A stretch of 49,535 nt of DNA from NCBI GenBank assembly GCA_017559845.1, contig JAFYQQ010000042.1:1-49535 (forward strand), in the 5' to 3' direction. This DNA comes from Bacteroidaceae bacterium. Lineage in GTDB: Bacteria; Bacteroidota; Bacteroidia; Bacteroidales; Bacteroidaceae. Within the stretch, counting starts at the first letter, position 1, and the number at the start of each line of letters is the position of its first letter. The notes beneath the pieces are model-generated. The model was not told the origin of the DNA, did no database searches, and saw only the letters and a program-made list of their open reading frames with translations. Shown here one piece after another: positions 7,160 through 15,460 of the stretch. The position numbers and the translations under genes were made by a program.

Positions 7160-8119
7160 ATGACAACAGAAAAAGCAAAATTCAGAGTGTTTACTATCAA
7201 AGAAGGTAAAGAAGCAAATCAGCTGTTCATCTTCATGGAATGCGTCATCGTGAACCTTAAATCATTGGGCAAGATTCGCACCTCGGAAACCTATGCCACA
7301 TCGCTCAGTAGTTTCAAGCGTTTCAGAAAGGGCAGGGATATGGCACTTGAGGCAGTGGATTCTGATACGATGATAGCATACGAGGCCTGGCTGAAGGACT
7401 GCGGGCTAAGTCCAAACACCTGCTCTTTTTACATGCGCAACCTTAGGGCGGTGTACAATCGGGCTGTGGAAAAGGGACTCACCACTCAGCAATACCCTTT
7501 CAAACATGTATATACCGGGGTGGAAAAGACGGTAAAGCGAGCAGTGCCCTTGAAGACCATCAGGCAGATTAGGGAAATGGACTTGTCTGACAGCCCCGCA
7601 GCCGACTATGCAAGAGACATGTTCCTGTTCTCTTTCTATACCCGCGGTATGTCCTTTGTGGATATGGCCTATCTGAGAAAGAAAAACCTGCAGGGCGGCA
7701 TCCTGTCATATCGCCGTCGTAAAACAGGCCAACAGTTGTTCATCAAGTGGGAGAAGTGTATGCAGGAGATTGTGGACAAGTATGCCATGCCGCAATCAGA
7801 TTATCTGTTGCCCATCATTAAGACACCGTGCAATGTGGATGCGCGCAAGCAGTACATCTATGCCTCGCATAACATCAACCAGAGTCTAAAAGTCATTGGC
7901 CGCAGATTGGGCTTGCCCTTGCCGCTTACCATGTATGTCAGCCGTCACGCATGGGCAAGCATCGCCAAAAGCAAGAACGTGCCAGTGTCTGTAATCAGTG
8001 AAGGGCTGGGTCACGATTCAGAAACCACCACGCGCATCTATCTTGCATCTCTGGACACGCTGGCCATAGACAAGGCGAATAATATGATACTGAAATCTTT
8101 GGAAAGAAACTGCGGGTAA
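7160..8119 (+). CDS. Tyrosine site-specific recombinase (putative fimbrial promoter invertase)
   Basis: A 319-residue recombinase with an N-terminal SAM-like DNA-binding domain (about 25-105) and a C-terminal catalytic domain. The expected residues are visible: Arg162 (FYTRGM), Lys188 (RRRKTG), Arg262 (VSRHAWAS), His285 (GLGHDSETT) and nucleophile Tyr294 (TTRIYL). The usual first His of HxxR is Tyr259. The length and the RHAW motif fit the small Bacteroides-group recombinases that invert promoters of surface genes. Its 3' end runs into the first of three recombination sites, and the promoter those sites flank drives the fimbrial operon. It is therefore most likely the local invertase. A role in moving the whole locus is a weaker alternative. 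Confidence 0.92.
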   Translation: MTTEKAKFRVFTIKEGKEANQLFIFMECVIVNLKSLGKIRTSETYATSLSSFKRFRKGRDMALEAVDSDTMIAYEAWLKDCGLSPNTCSFYMRNLRAVYNRAVEKGLTTQQYPFKHVYTGVEKTVKRAVPLKTIRQIREMDLSDSPAADYARDMFLFSFYTRGMSFVDMAYLRKKNLQGGILSYRRRKTGQQLFIKWEKCMQEIVDKYAMPQSDYLLPIIKTPCNVDARKQYIYASHNINQSLKVIGRRLGLPLPLTMYVSRHAWASIAKSKNVPVSVISEGLGHDSETTTRIYLASLDTLAIDKANNMILKSLERNCG

Positions 8120-8139
8120 CATCTCTTGGGGAGAGAAGT
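8118..8139 (+). repeat. Recombination site A (direct)
   Basis: A 22-bp site with arms ACATCTCT and AGAGAAGT around the asymmetric spacer TGGGG. The arms are near-perfect inverted copies of each other (7 of 8 bases), as in tyrosine-recombinase core sites. It overlaps the recombinase stop codon. It is identical to site B and to the reverse complement of site C. Confidence 0.85.
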
Positions 8140-8152
8140 TGAATACATCTAA

Positions 8153-8174
8153 AACATCTCTTGGGGAGAGAAGT
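8153..8174 (+). repeat. Recombination site B (direct)
   Basis: An exact 22-bp copy of site A, starting 35 bp further on and in the same orientation. With site C it forms the nearest inverted pair and bounds a 166-bp invertible segment (8175-8340). Recombination between A and B would delete 35 bp. Confidence 0.88.
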
Positions 8175-8340
8175 AAGGACATTGTTCCTGGTTTGAAAAT
8201 AAATGATTTAATGGTTTTAAAAAACGCCCTTTAGATAGACAAACGGTTATAATACCTTACAAAACTGTTAAATTTTATAACTTTTTACGACTTATGTGGT
8301 ATGATTTACAAAAAATATATATATATTTGCATCGATAATC
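8175..8340 (+). promoter_or_regulatory. Invertible promoter segment, ON orientation
   Basis: A 166-bp AT-rich segment between inverted sites B and C. On the plus strand TATATTTG (8322-8329) matches the TAnnTTTG -7 box and would start transcription at about 8336, reading through site C into the gene at 8424. I see no matching box on the minus strand. Inversion would turn the promoter towards the 3' end of the recombinase gene and silence the operon. The -33 element is poor, so an activator may be needed. Confidence 0.8.
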
Positions 8341-8362
8341 ACTTCTCTCCCCAAGAGATGTT
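8341..8362 (-). repeat. Recombination site C (inverted)
   Basis: The exact reverse complement of sites A and B (arms ACTTCTCT and AGAGATGT, spacer CCCCA). It lies in the 5' leader of the fimbrial operon, 61 bp before the first start codon. Confidence 0.88.
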
Positions 8363-8423
8363 GTGCAAAACCATCTATATCGGAATTGCATCATAGTGGT
8401 TGTCCGATGAAAATTGAAGGTTA

Positions 8424-9653
8424 ATGCCACAAAGAGGAGCGAACATAAAAACCCAACTGAAATATAGGGAAGCCATTTCCCTATATGCCGATTCGTGTCT
8501 TTCCCTCAAGGAAATTTGCGAGAAGACCAACGTGGGTTTTGTGGGATTCTGCAACTATCTGTCAAAATATCATCGGGACCTTATACTTATACGCCATAAC
8601 CTTTCCGGCCAGGAAAATGCCAGGCTAAGAGGCAAGAAGGGACAAACCACAGCAGCACATTATAAATATAAGGAAGCCATTGCCGCCTGTGACAGCCGTG
8701 AATACATCGAATACAACATTTCCCAGATTGCACGCCTCTTCAATGTGGACTGCTGTTCACTGGCTGGCCAGTTGCGCCGGCACTATCCCGACATTGTCCC
8801 TCGGCGTGAACAGGAACGCAGAAGAATGGGCATCACCGTGAACCTGCAATACGGAGCACGGAAATGGTGCAAGGAAGAGTATGCCCAGGCAGTAAAGATG
8901 CTGCAGACATCAGACATGACCGTTGAAGAGGCGGCTCAGGCATGCAACGTATCTTATAGTGGTTTACGTGAGCATCTAACCGCCTATTACCCCCACATCA
9001 TCCGCCAGAGGGAACGGAAGCGCACCAACGCCATTGGGCAAAAGGTAAAAGGCATGCGCAACGGTAACTGGGGCATACACAAACCAGGGGAAGAGACCGT
9101 GCGCAGATACGAAGAAGCATTGGCGCTATACCAAACCACTTCTGAAAACCTGGAAGAGATTGTCCGGAGAACTAACGTGAGTGTGAACGGATTCAGATAC
9201 TATCTCAGAACCTGGCATCCCGAACTGATGGTACAGCGCCGGGGCTATGACGAAGGTGCAGACCTTGCACAGACCAAGCGCTATAAAAAGTCAACGGCGG
9301 AGAAATACGCCGCAGCCATAGAGCGGCTGAAGGCGACCGACCTCCCCACGGCAAAGGTGGCGGCAGAGTTCGGACTGAACCCCGAAACGTTCCGCATGTA
9401 TCTGAAGGAACATTTTCCTGAACTGACGGCACAGCGCGGAATGACAAAGACATCCGATGGGAAACTCATCTCCAGACGAAGCCAGGAGAAGTATGCCGAG
9501 GCTTTGCATCTTTACCAGACCACCACGGAAACGTTGAAATCCATCACCGAACGTCTGGGACTGACCTATAAAAGCGTGGGTGGATTCATCCGCAGAAACC
9601 ATCCGGAAGCCATTCAAATGCACAAAGCATTGATCGCTTCATCGGACGAATAG
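8424..9653 (+). CDS. Protein of six tandem helix-turn-helix-like repeats, putative DNA-binding regulator
   Basis: A 409-residue protein with no signal peptide or membrane segment. It consists of six repeats of about 46 residues at about 13-58, 81-128, 153-198, 229-274, 294-339 and 356-401. Each follows K/RYxEA(I/L)xxY, then an LxEIxxxxNVxxxGF helix-turn-helix-like core, then YLxxxHPE and a basic tail (QR). Linkers are basic. The pattern suggests a cytoplasmic nucleic-acid-binding protein that could contact several sites in a row. It is the first gene after the invertible promoter, so it is made only in the ON state and may reinforce or tune fimbrial expression. I do not recognise a named family; the function is inferred from fold pattern and place. 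Confidence 0.8.
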   Translation: MPQRGANIKTQLKYREAISLYADSCLSLKEICEKTNVGFVGFCNYLSKYHRDLILIRHNLSGQENARLRGKKGQTTAAHYKYKEAIAACDSREYIEYNISQIARLFNVDCCSLAGQLRRHYPDIVPRREQERRRMGITVNLQYGARKWCKEEYAQAVKMLQTSDMTVEEAAQACNVSYSGLREHLTAYYPHIIRQRERKRTNAIGQKVKGMRNGNWGIHKPGEETVRRYEEALALYQTTSENLEEIVRRTNVSVNGFRYYLRTWHPELMVQRRGYDEGADLAQTKRYKKSTAEKYAAAIERLKATDLPTAKVAAEFGLNPETFRMYLKEHFPELTAQRGMTKTSDGKLISRRSQEKYAEALHLYQTTTETLKSITERLGLTYKSVGGFIRRNHPEAIQMHKALIASSDE

Positions 9654-9694
9654 ACTAAAGAGGCCTATATCAGATAAATGAATAAATTGGATAT

Positions 9695-10579
9695 ATGCAA
9701 TTGAGAATATACATAATGACACTCGTTTTCCTGCTATTCGGGACAATCGTTCTGGCGCAGGAGAAAAAACACACAGAAATCTGCATTGATTTCAGGGGGA
9801 ACACAACTGTCCTCGACACAGCCTATATGGACAACGCCTCCAATCTTCGGGAAATGAAATCTTTCTTGCAGACTGTCCTTAACGAGATACAGCCAGTAGC
9901 GCCAATAGAGAAGAAGACTGAAACAATCATACCTGAACCCGCTCCGGTGGTTACGGACACCATTGCCCAGCAAGTTACGGACACCATAGAAGAACAGCCC
10001 GTTCTGCGTGAGCCCATGTTGGCCGTAAGGACAAATTTGCTCTATACGTTGGCCACCGCCCTTAATGTGGGCGTGGAATATTATACCCGCAATCCGCATT
10101 GGAGCATATTGGCACATTATACATTCCCGTGGTGGAGCAGTAAGAAGAACCACTTGTGTCTGCAGGTGCTTGACGGTAGTATCGAACCCCGTTATTATTT
10201 TAATGGACAAGCCGGTCATACTGGCCATTACCTTTCTCTCTATGGTCATGCCAATCTTTATGACCTTGGTCTCGACGAAGAACTCGGTTGGCAGGGCGAA
10301 GGGTGGGGCGCTGGCCTTGGCTACGGTCATGTATGGCAGCCCTTCAAGAATAAGAAATGGAAGCTTGAGGCCTTCATTCGTGTGGGCTATTACCATAGTG
10401 TGTACGACCCCTACCATGCAGGAGAGCCTGGCAATGACAAGTATTACTACGACTGGGAAGGCCCCATCGAGAACTTCGTCCGCCGCAACCACCGCCTCCG
10501 CTGGTTCGGCCCCACCGGCCTGGGCATAACCCTCAGCTACGACCTCCTGAACAGAAAAGTAAGTAAAGAAAGTAAATAA
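9695..10579 (+). CDS. DUF3575 fimbria-associated outer-membrane protein
   Basis: A 294-residue exported protein. The signal peptide ends near residue 22 (LLFGTIVLAQ). A Pro/Thr-rich linker covers about 68-105. A DUF3575 domain from about 110 to the end opens with LAVRTNLLYTLATALNVGVEYY and is rich in Tyr/Trp/Gly alternating strands that suggest a beta-barrel. The final LSYDLL resembles an outer-membrane beta terminus. DUF3575 genes regularly precede DUF5119 and fimbrillin genes in Bacteroidales fimbrial loci, as here. A role in assembling or anchoring the fimbria in the outer membrane is inferred from that context. Confidence 0.88.
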   Translation: MQLRIYIMTLVFLLFGTIVLAQEKKHTEICIDFRGNTTVLDTAYMDNASNLREMKSFLQTVLNEIQPVAPIEKKTETIIPEPAPVVTDTIAQQVTDTIEEQPVLREPMLAVRTNLLYTLATALNVGVEYYTRNPHWSILAHYTFPWWSSKKNHLCLQVLDGSIEPRYYFNGQAGHTGHYLSLYGHANLYDLGLDEELGWQGEGWGAGLGYGHVWQPFKNKKWKLEAFIRVGYYHSVYDPYHAGEPGNDKYYYDWEGPIENFVRRNHRLRWFGPTGLGITLSYDLLNRKVSKESK

Positions 10580-10627
10580 CCCCCTCTGGCAAGGCTATAA
10601 CTACTAGAGAACAAAAAAACAAAAAAA

Positions 10628-11791
10628 GTGACTCACCTCCGCCGCCATATCCTCCCCCTAACCGCCCTGATGACATCCCTCGTCATGGTGCTCTCGGGCT
10701 GCGAACGTAAGGACCTTTATCTGGCCCAACGCGGTACAATCGATGTCAACGTCTCTGTTTATGATATCGATCTCGACCTGCTTTGGGGACTGGAATGGAA
10801 AACCCAGTGGCAGTACCTTTGGGACGAGTCGCTCTATGGACCCATTGGCTATACCGAACCCACCGGTGTCCGTGCCAATGTATATACCCTCAACGAAGAT
10901 TTGAAGCGTGTACGTTACACCACCCGAAATTTCAGCAATGATGGTGGACGTGTCAGCCTTACCACCCGTAAGACCTATGATATGGCGTTCTACAATAACG
11001 ATACCGAGTACATCCTCTTCTCCACAGACGAGTCCAACGCCTATTACCATGCCACAACGCGTTCAAACGCCCGTGTGGCATACACCCGTGCCTATGCACA
11101 TTATAACCAACCCGACCAGCTCTTCGGTACCTTCATGCAGGACCTCTACGTTACGGAAGACCCCGAAGCATACGAGATACATTACGACAACGACGGCATG
11201 CCTTATTATGTATATAAGGTAAATGCCGAGCTTACCCCCTACACCATGATTTACCTGTGCCAGGTAATGGTCGTCAACAACGCGGACGAGAACGGCAAGC
11301 GCATTACCGGATGCCAGGGTATCAGTATGAACGGACTTTCTGGAGGTGTTGACCTCTTTACCCGAATGACGGACACAACCCGTATTGTCACCATTACCCA
11401 GGAAGAGACACAACCCATGCAGGCCGACCGCGACCTCACCCTCCCCGACGGCACAAAGACCGTGGGCGATATCATGGCGGCCCGTATCCTCACCTGGGGA
11501 CTTCCCGGCATAGACCCGCTGGCCAATGTAGCCACCCGCACCTATGCAGAACCCCGTGCCCCCGTACATGCAGGCATAGGGCTTACCTTGCGCAATGGTG
11601 CGGTATATTCCATAGAAAGGGATATTACAGAACTGATAAGGCAAAAACCGGCTGGAGGCGTCATTACAATTGTAGTGGACGCGTCAGAGATACCGGACAG
11701 CATCATTGGCGGAGAGCCCAAACCCGGCGGCGGATTCGACGCATCCGTGGAAAACTGGGAAAACGAAGTGGAAGCAGATATAATAATCTAG
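10628..11791 (+). CDS. DUF5119 fimbrial-locus lipoprotein
   Basis: A 387-residue lipoprotein with lipobox VLSGC (Cys25). I use GTG at 10628 as start because it supplies the basic n-region (LRRH) of the signal peptide; the internal ATG codons would give a poorer one. The DUF5119 pattern begins directly after the Cys, and the protein is largely beta-stranded. The C-terminus (EVEADIII) is acidic and ends in a hydrophobic strand, as in chaperone-independent type V pilus proteins. It lies between DUF3575 and the first fimbrillin and is probably a structural or anchoring subunit related to Mfa2/FimB. The exact role is not established. Confidence 0.85.
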   Translation: MTHLRRHILPLTALMTSLVMVLSGCERKDLYLAQRGTIDVNVSVYDIDLDLLWGLEWKTQWQYLWDESLYGPIGYTEPTGVRANVYTLNEDLKRVRYTTRNFSNDGGRVSLTTRKTYDMAFYNNDTEYILFSTDESNAYYHATTRSNARVAYTRAYAHYNQPDQLFGTFMQDLYVTEDPEAYEIHYDNDGMPYYVYKVNAELTPYTMIYLCQVMVVNNADENGKRITGCQGISMNGLSGGVDLFTRMTDTTRIVTITQEETQPMQADRDLTLPDGTKTVGDIMAARILTWGLPGIDPLANVATRTYAEPRAPVHAGIGLTLRNGAVYSIERDITELIRQKPAGGVITIVVDASEIPDSIIGGEPKPGGGFDASVENWENEVEADIII

Positions 11792-11794
11792 AAC

Positions 11795-11848
11795 AACCAG
11801 AATATCTAGCCCAACTAGTCCATCTAATCCAACTAGAATATCAAAAAA
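11795..11848. repeat. Nonamer (9-bp period) CTA-rich spacer, copy 1
   Basis: Between DUF5119 and the first fimbrillin the spacer is built of 9-bp units ending in CTA (for example GAATATCTA, GCCCAACTA, GTCCATCTA, ATCCAACTA). It contains several CTAG tetramers, which are normally rare in bacterial DNA. A similar spacer is at 12955-13010. Confidence 0.65.
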
Positions 11849-11858
11849 AGAAAAGAAT

Positions 11859-12947
11859 ATGCAAAAGACCAACAAATTCCTCATCACGCTCCTGCTGGCA
11901 GGCACAACAGCGTGTACAAAAGGTCCCGTTCTTGTAGACACCACATTCGAGAACGTGGAAGTGAGCCAGCAGGAAAAAGAAATACGCATAGGGTTTGCCA
12001 CTTTTGCAGACTACACAACCCGTGCCGTACCCACAGTGAACGACCTGGAGTTCTACCACACAGACTTCAAGGTATATGCCACCAAGACCAGTAATGGCGG
12101 CACCAAGATCCAGCCCATCTTCAATGGTGTGACTGTAACCGCTGCTATTTCCGAGGACGAGGAGACGCCCAACACATGGGAGTACGACACAGACCGCTAT
12201 TGGGACAAGCAGGCCGACAACTACCAGTTCGTAGCCTTTGCCCCAGCCACAGCACCACTCGGATATCAGCACAACCTTGTTGAGGTGAACCATGAGACGG
12301 CATCGTTCTTCTCCACTTCCGACCTCACCATCAAGGGTCAGAACTTGCAGGAAGGCGCACCCGCCAAGGCAGAGAAGAACGCAGGCTTCACTGGTGAAGA
12401 AGGAACAGACTGTGACGTGATGCTGTCCGCCCCTTTTGCGGTAACAGACCCCGCCACCACTCCGGTGGTTACGCTCAACTTCAGCCACACGCTGGCCAAA
12501 CTGCTTGTCAGCGTAAAGGCCAATGCCGCTGCCCCCTATGTGATTACCATAAACAAGGTTATTGTAGGCAACTTGTCATGTACCGGCACATACGACCACA
12601 CAGAAGGCTGGGTGGCAAAAGGAACTTCCACGGTGGACTATCTTTTCACCTCACCTTCCACCGCCCTTTCCGCCACTGATAAGACCTATTTCATTGAGTC
12701 GCTTCTGATGCCACAGAACGTGGATGCCGCACAGGTGGTTACGCTCAACTACACCATCACATCGGGTACCTACAGCGAAGAGTTTGTCTACACAGCCACT
12801 CTGGCCGACCTGTTCCGCAACAAGGCTGCACGGTTCAAGGGAGGCAGCAGTTACAGTATCCACTTCAACATAGCCCCCGAGAAGAACATCATCACCTTCG
12901 ATGCTGGTGTCACAGAATGGACTGAAACCCCGGCAGCAGCCAATTAG
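11859..12947 (+). CDS. Fimbrillin-family lipoprotein 1 (Mfa-like)
   Basis: A 362-residue type V pilin-like protein. It has lipobox TTAC (Cys19) and a TTRAV site (Arg55-Ala56) where an Arg-specific protease would remove the N-terminal strand to allow donor-strand polymerisation. The conserved RYWDKQADNYQFVAFAP motif follows at about 112-128, and NFSHTLAKLLVSV at about 207 is typical of the Mfa1-like fold. The C-terminal strand is acidic (DAGVTEWTETP). It is the first of five fimbrillin-like genes in a row. Whether it is stalk, base or minor subunit cannot be told. Confidence 0.9.
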   Translation: MQKTNKFLITLLLAGTTACTKGPVLVDTTFENVEVSQQEKEIRIGFATFADYTTRAVPTVNDLEFYHTDFKVYATKTSNGGTKIQPIFNGVTVTAAISEDEETPNTWEYDTDRYWDKQADNYQFVAFAPATAPLGYQHNLVEVNHETASFFSTSDLTIKGQNLQEGAPAKAEKNAGFTGEEGTDCDVMLSAPFAVTDPATTPVVTLNFSHTLAKLLVSVKANAAAPYVITINKVIVGNLSCTGTYDHTEGWVAKGTSTVDYLFTSPSTALSATDKTYFIESLLMPQNVDAAQVVTLNYTITSGTYSEEFVYTATLADLFRNKAARFKGGSSYSIHFNIAPEKNIITFDAGVTEWTETPAAAN

Positions 12948-12954
12948 AATCCCC

Positions 12955-13010
12955 AAAAATACTAGAAATACTAGAAATACTAGAATCCCAAGAAACACTA
13001 GATATACTAA
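12955..13010. repeat. Nonamer (9-bp period) CTA-rich spacer, copy 2
   Basis: Units GAAATACTA (twice), GAATCCCAA, GAAACACTA and GATATACTA follow each other with a 9-bp step in the gap between fimbrillins 1 and 2. The layout matches that at 11795-11848. Confidence 0.7.
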
Positions 13011-13044
13011 CAAAAATAAAGAATAATCAAAAAAAGAAGCGGCT

Positions 13045-14190
13045 ATGAAACGAGCTATTTATCTGTTGGCTACAGCAGCCCTGATGGCAAGCTGTACACA
13101 AGGTGAGATTCTGGTCGACACTGCACCACCCGCTCCCGAGATGCCCCGCCCCATCGGCTTCGACACCTTTGTGGACAAGGCCACACGTGCCACCGGAACA
13201 AATTCCAACGCCCTCAACGACTTCTACCCCGCCTTTGTAGTGAACGGTTGGAAGACAGTTGGCGAAAAGACAACCCAGGTTTTCGAAGAGATTGTCGTAA
13301 ACTATTACGATGCAGAAGCCACCACAGAAGACGCATACACTCCAGGCAAGGAATGGGGCGAGGATGTGGCAACCGGTTGGTACTATGAGAACATCCGTTA
13401 CTGGGACAACATGGCAAGCGCTTACCAGTTCAGCGCCTACACCCCGGAATACGCTTCAAACGAAGTGGATTGTACCCCCGACGGCACAATCAGCATCGGT
13501 ACAGAGGACTCTCCCATCACAGTGGACGAGACAAACCTTATGTCCACGCCCGCCACAGAACTCGCTTTCACCGGCTTCAAGTATGACTACATGACGGCAC
13601 AGTCCACCAACAACAACCTGAATGAGGTTTCGCTAAACTTCAAGCATCTGATGGCCAAGTTGAACGTACGCATCAGATTGGATGAGAGCATCACCACCGC
13701 ACAGGATGTTACCGTGCAGGCATTGACGGTCTTCAACCTCGGCGACAAGGGTTATTATACCAATGCTTTGGATGAAAAAGGCAAAATTGCCGGAGTAAGC
13801 GGATGGACCATTTCCGCAACATCTGCAGGCTATGAGCTTCAGATTCCGGAGGCCTATTCGCTCAACAATGCCAACGCCAACTACCACAACCACTATGTGC
13901 TGGAACAGCTCATCATTCCGCAAACCGTTCTGAATTGCGAAGAAGGAGAAGACATACCTTCCCTCAATCCCTACAACGAGGCATGCGTATATGTAGAGTA
14001 CACCATCGGCAGCGAGACCTTCAAGAGCTATACTCCGCTGGCAAACATTTTCAGCAATGCGGCATCTTACAGTTTCGAGGGTGGCAAGCAGTACACCATC
14101 AACATCACCGTAGGCCCCAAGCCCATCGTCTTCACTGCCGAAGTCACACCTTGGGAAACAGAAGTTGAAGGCAACTTAGATATGGAATAA
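13045..14190 (+). CDS. Fimbrillin-family lipoprotein 2 (Mfa-like)
   Basis: A 381-residue paralogue of the preceding pilin. It has lipobox MASC (Cys17), an ATRAT processing site (Arg48-Ala49), an IRYWDNMASAYQFSAYTPE motif at about 117, and LNFKHLMAKLNVRI at about 200. The C-terminus is the usual acidic donor-strand-like segment (AEVTPWETEVEG). Base composition is GC-rich like gene 1, so the two probably share a history. It lies 97 bp after gene 1, with the CTA-nonamer spacer between them. Confidence 0.9.
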   Translation: MKRAIYLLATAALMASCTQGEILVDTAPPAPEMPRPIGFDTFVDKATRATGTNSNALNDFYPAFVVNGWKTVGEKTTQVFEEIVVNYYDAEATTEDAYTPGKEWGEDVATGWYYENIRYWDNMASAYQFSAYTPEYASNEVDCTPDGTISIGTEDSPITVDETNLMSTPATELAFTGFKYDYMTAQSTNNNLNEVSLNFKHLMAKLNVRIRLDESITTAQDVTVQALTVFNLGDKGYYTNALDEKGKIAGVSGWTISATSAGYELQIPEAYSLNNANANYHNHYVLEQLIIPQTVLNCEEGEDIPSLNPYNEACVYVEYTIGSETFKSYTPLANIFSNAASYSFEGGKQYTINITVGPKPIVFTAEVTPWETEVEGNLDME

Positions 14191-14235
14191 GAAGAAAAGA
14201 ATATTGTATTAATTAATAAAAATTGTATTAAGATT

Positions 14236-15384
14236 ATGAAGAAGAATTATTTTTTGCTCGCTGCCACCACAATGATGTTCGCAGCTTGCGCACAGACCGA
14301 CCTGGTCAATGAAGTAGTGACAGAGGAAACTCCTCAGGCTATTGAGTTTGAAACATTCACCCAAAAAGCAACTCGTGCTACAGAGAACAGCACAGGTACA
14401 TATGACAAAGATTTAAAACTGCACCACGGCGATTTTGCTGTATGGGCATATAAGTCAACATCTGATGTTCTTGTTTTCGATAATGCCAAGGTAGTAACAA
14501 CAAACTATACCTATACAGAATATGGTACACGTTATTGGGATAAAACTGCTGATTGGTATGAATTTTATGCTGCTGCGCCATATTCAACTAATCCAGCATG
14601 GGAATTTGTAGGAAATACAACAGATAAGGACAAAGCATGTTTTAAATTAACTGATTTAACTCTTGCTGCTACGAATTTTGTTGGAACGACTCCTACAACA
14701 GAAATTACCGAGTTCAAAGGTCAGTCTGGCGATGTAGACTTGATGATTGCTGATAAGTGCAAAGTTGTAAATACGTACTATGCAGGAAGCTACAAAGTAC
14801 AACTTAATTTCATCCATATCCTTTCTCGCCTGAATATTATTGTTAAAAAGAGTAGCACAGCCCCTGATAACATTAAATTGAAAAGTGTTACAGTTAAGGG
14901 TATAAACCTGAAAGGTTCATTTGATGAGGGTCTTGCTGATGCTAACGGAGCAGGTAAGACAGGACGTTGGATACCGGCCAATACTCCTGTTACCACAACA
15001 GACTACAACTTTACTTCTGCATCTGGTTACGCACTTACTGTAAATAATGATTATGTACTACAGAGCTTTGTTATTCCACAGACTGTCGGATATGAAGAGG
15101 TAAAGACAGATGGAACCGGACTGGCAACAGGGTCTCATAAACCATACGTAGAAATCATTTATACTGTCAATGGAGAAATCTTCAAGGCATATTATAATTT
15201 GGCAGCAGTTTTTGGAGCAACATCAACAACTGATGATCCCAATACAGCTAAAAAGGAAAATGAGATTGCTTTCAACGAAGGTTACCAGAATACTCTGACT
15301 ATTACAATCAATCCTGAAAACATCCAGTTCAGCGGTAATGTAGCTACTTGGGCTGATACTCCTGGCACAGCAACCATCGAATAA
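14236..15384 (+). CDS. Fimbrillin-family lipoprotein 3 (Mfa-like), candidate major pilin
   Basis: A 382-residue paralogue with lipobox FAAC (Cys18), ATRAT (Arg48-Ala49), TRYWDKTADWYEFYAAAP, and LNFIHILSRLNIIV. Its codon use is visibly more AT-rich than genes 1, 2 and 4, which suggests separate replacement by recombination. A strong hairpin follows the gene at 15406-15443 and could protect or end a shorter transcript. High expression relative to downstream genes would fit a major subunit. That assignment is inference, as any of the paralogues could form the stalk. Confidence 0.9.
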   Translation: MKKNYFLLAATTMMFAACAQTDLVNEVVTEETPQAIEFETFTQKATRATENSTGTYDKDLKLHHGDFAVWAYKSTSDVLVFDNAKVVTTNYTYTEYGTRYWDKTADWYEFYAAAPYSTNPAWEFVGNTTDKDKACFKLTDLTLAATNFVGTTPTTEITEFKGQSGDVDLMIADKCKVVNTYYAGSYKVQLNFIHILSRLNIIVKKSSTAPDNIKLKSVTVKGINLKGSFDEGLADANGAGKTGRWIPANTPVTTTDYNFTSASGYALTVNNDYVLQSFVIPQTVGYEEVKTDGTGLATGSHKPYVEIIYTVNGEIFKAYYNLAAVFGATSTTDDPNTAKKENEIAFNEGYQNTLTITINPENIQFSGNVATWADTPGTATIE

Positions 15385-15405
15385 CCCAACAACATAAAAA
15401 AATAA

Positions 15406-15443
15406 TTTCCTCGGGAGGGAGAAAAATTTTCCTCCCGAGGAAA
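15406..15443. terminator. Strong intra-operon hairpin, possible attenuator
   Basis: A perfect 13-bp stem (TTTCCTCGGGAGG at 15406-15418 with 15431-15443) around a 12-nt loop, in the gap after fimbrillin 3. No T-run follows on the plus strand, though A-runs flank both sides. It may be a processing or stabilising structure, a partial terminator, or a minus-strand terminator. Confidence 0.6.
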
Positions 15444-15460
15444 AATAAAAAAGACAATTT

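Noticed and set aside
8175..8340. A second, leftward promoter in the invertible segment
   Set aside because: The minus strand has T-rich runs ending in TTTG but none with TA at the right distance. Only the rightward box is supported.
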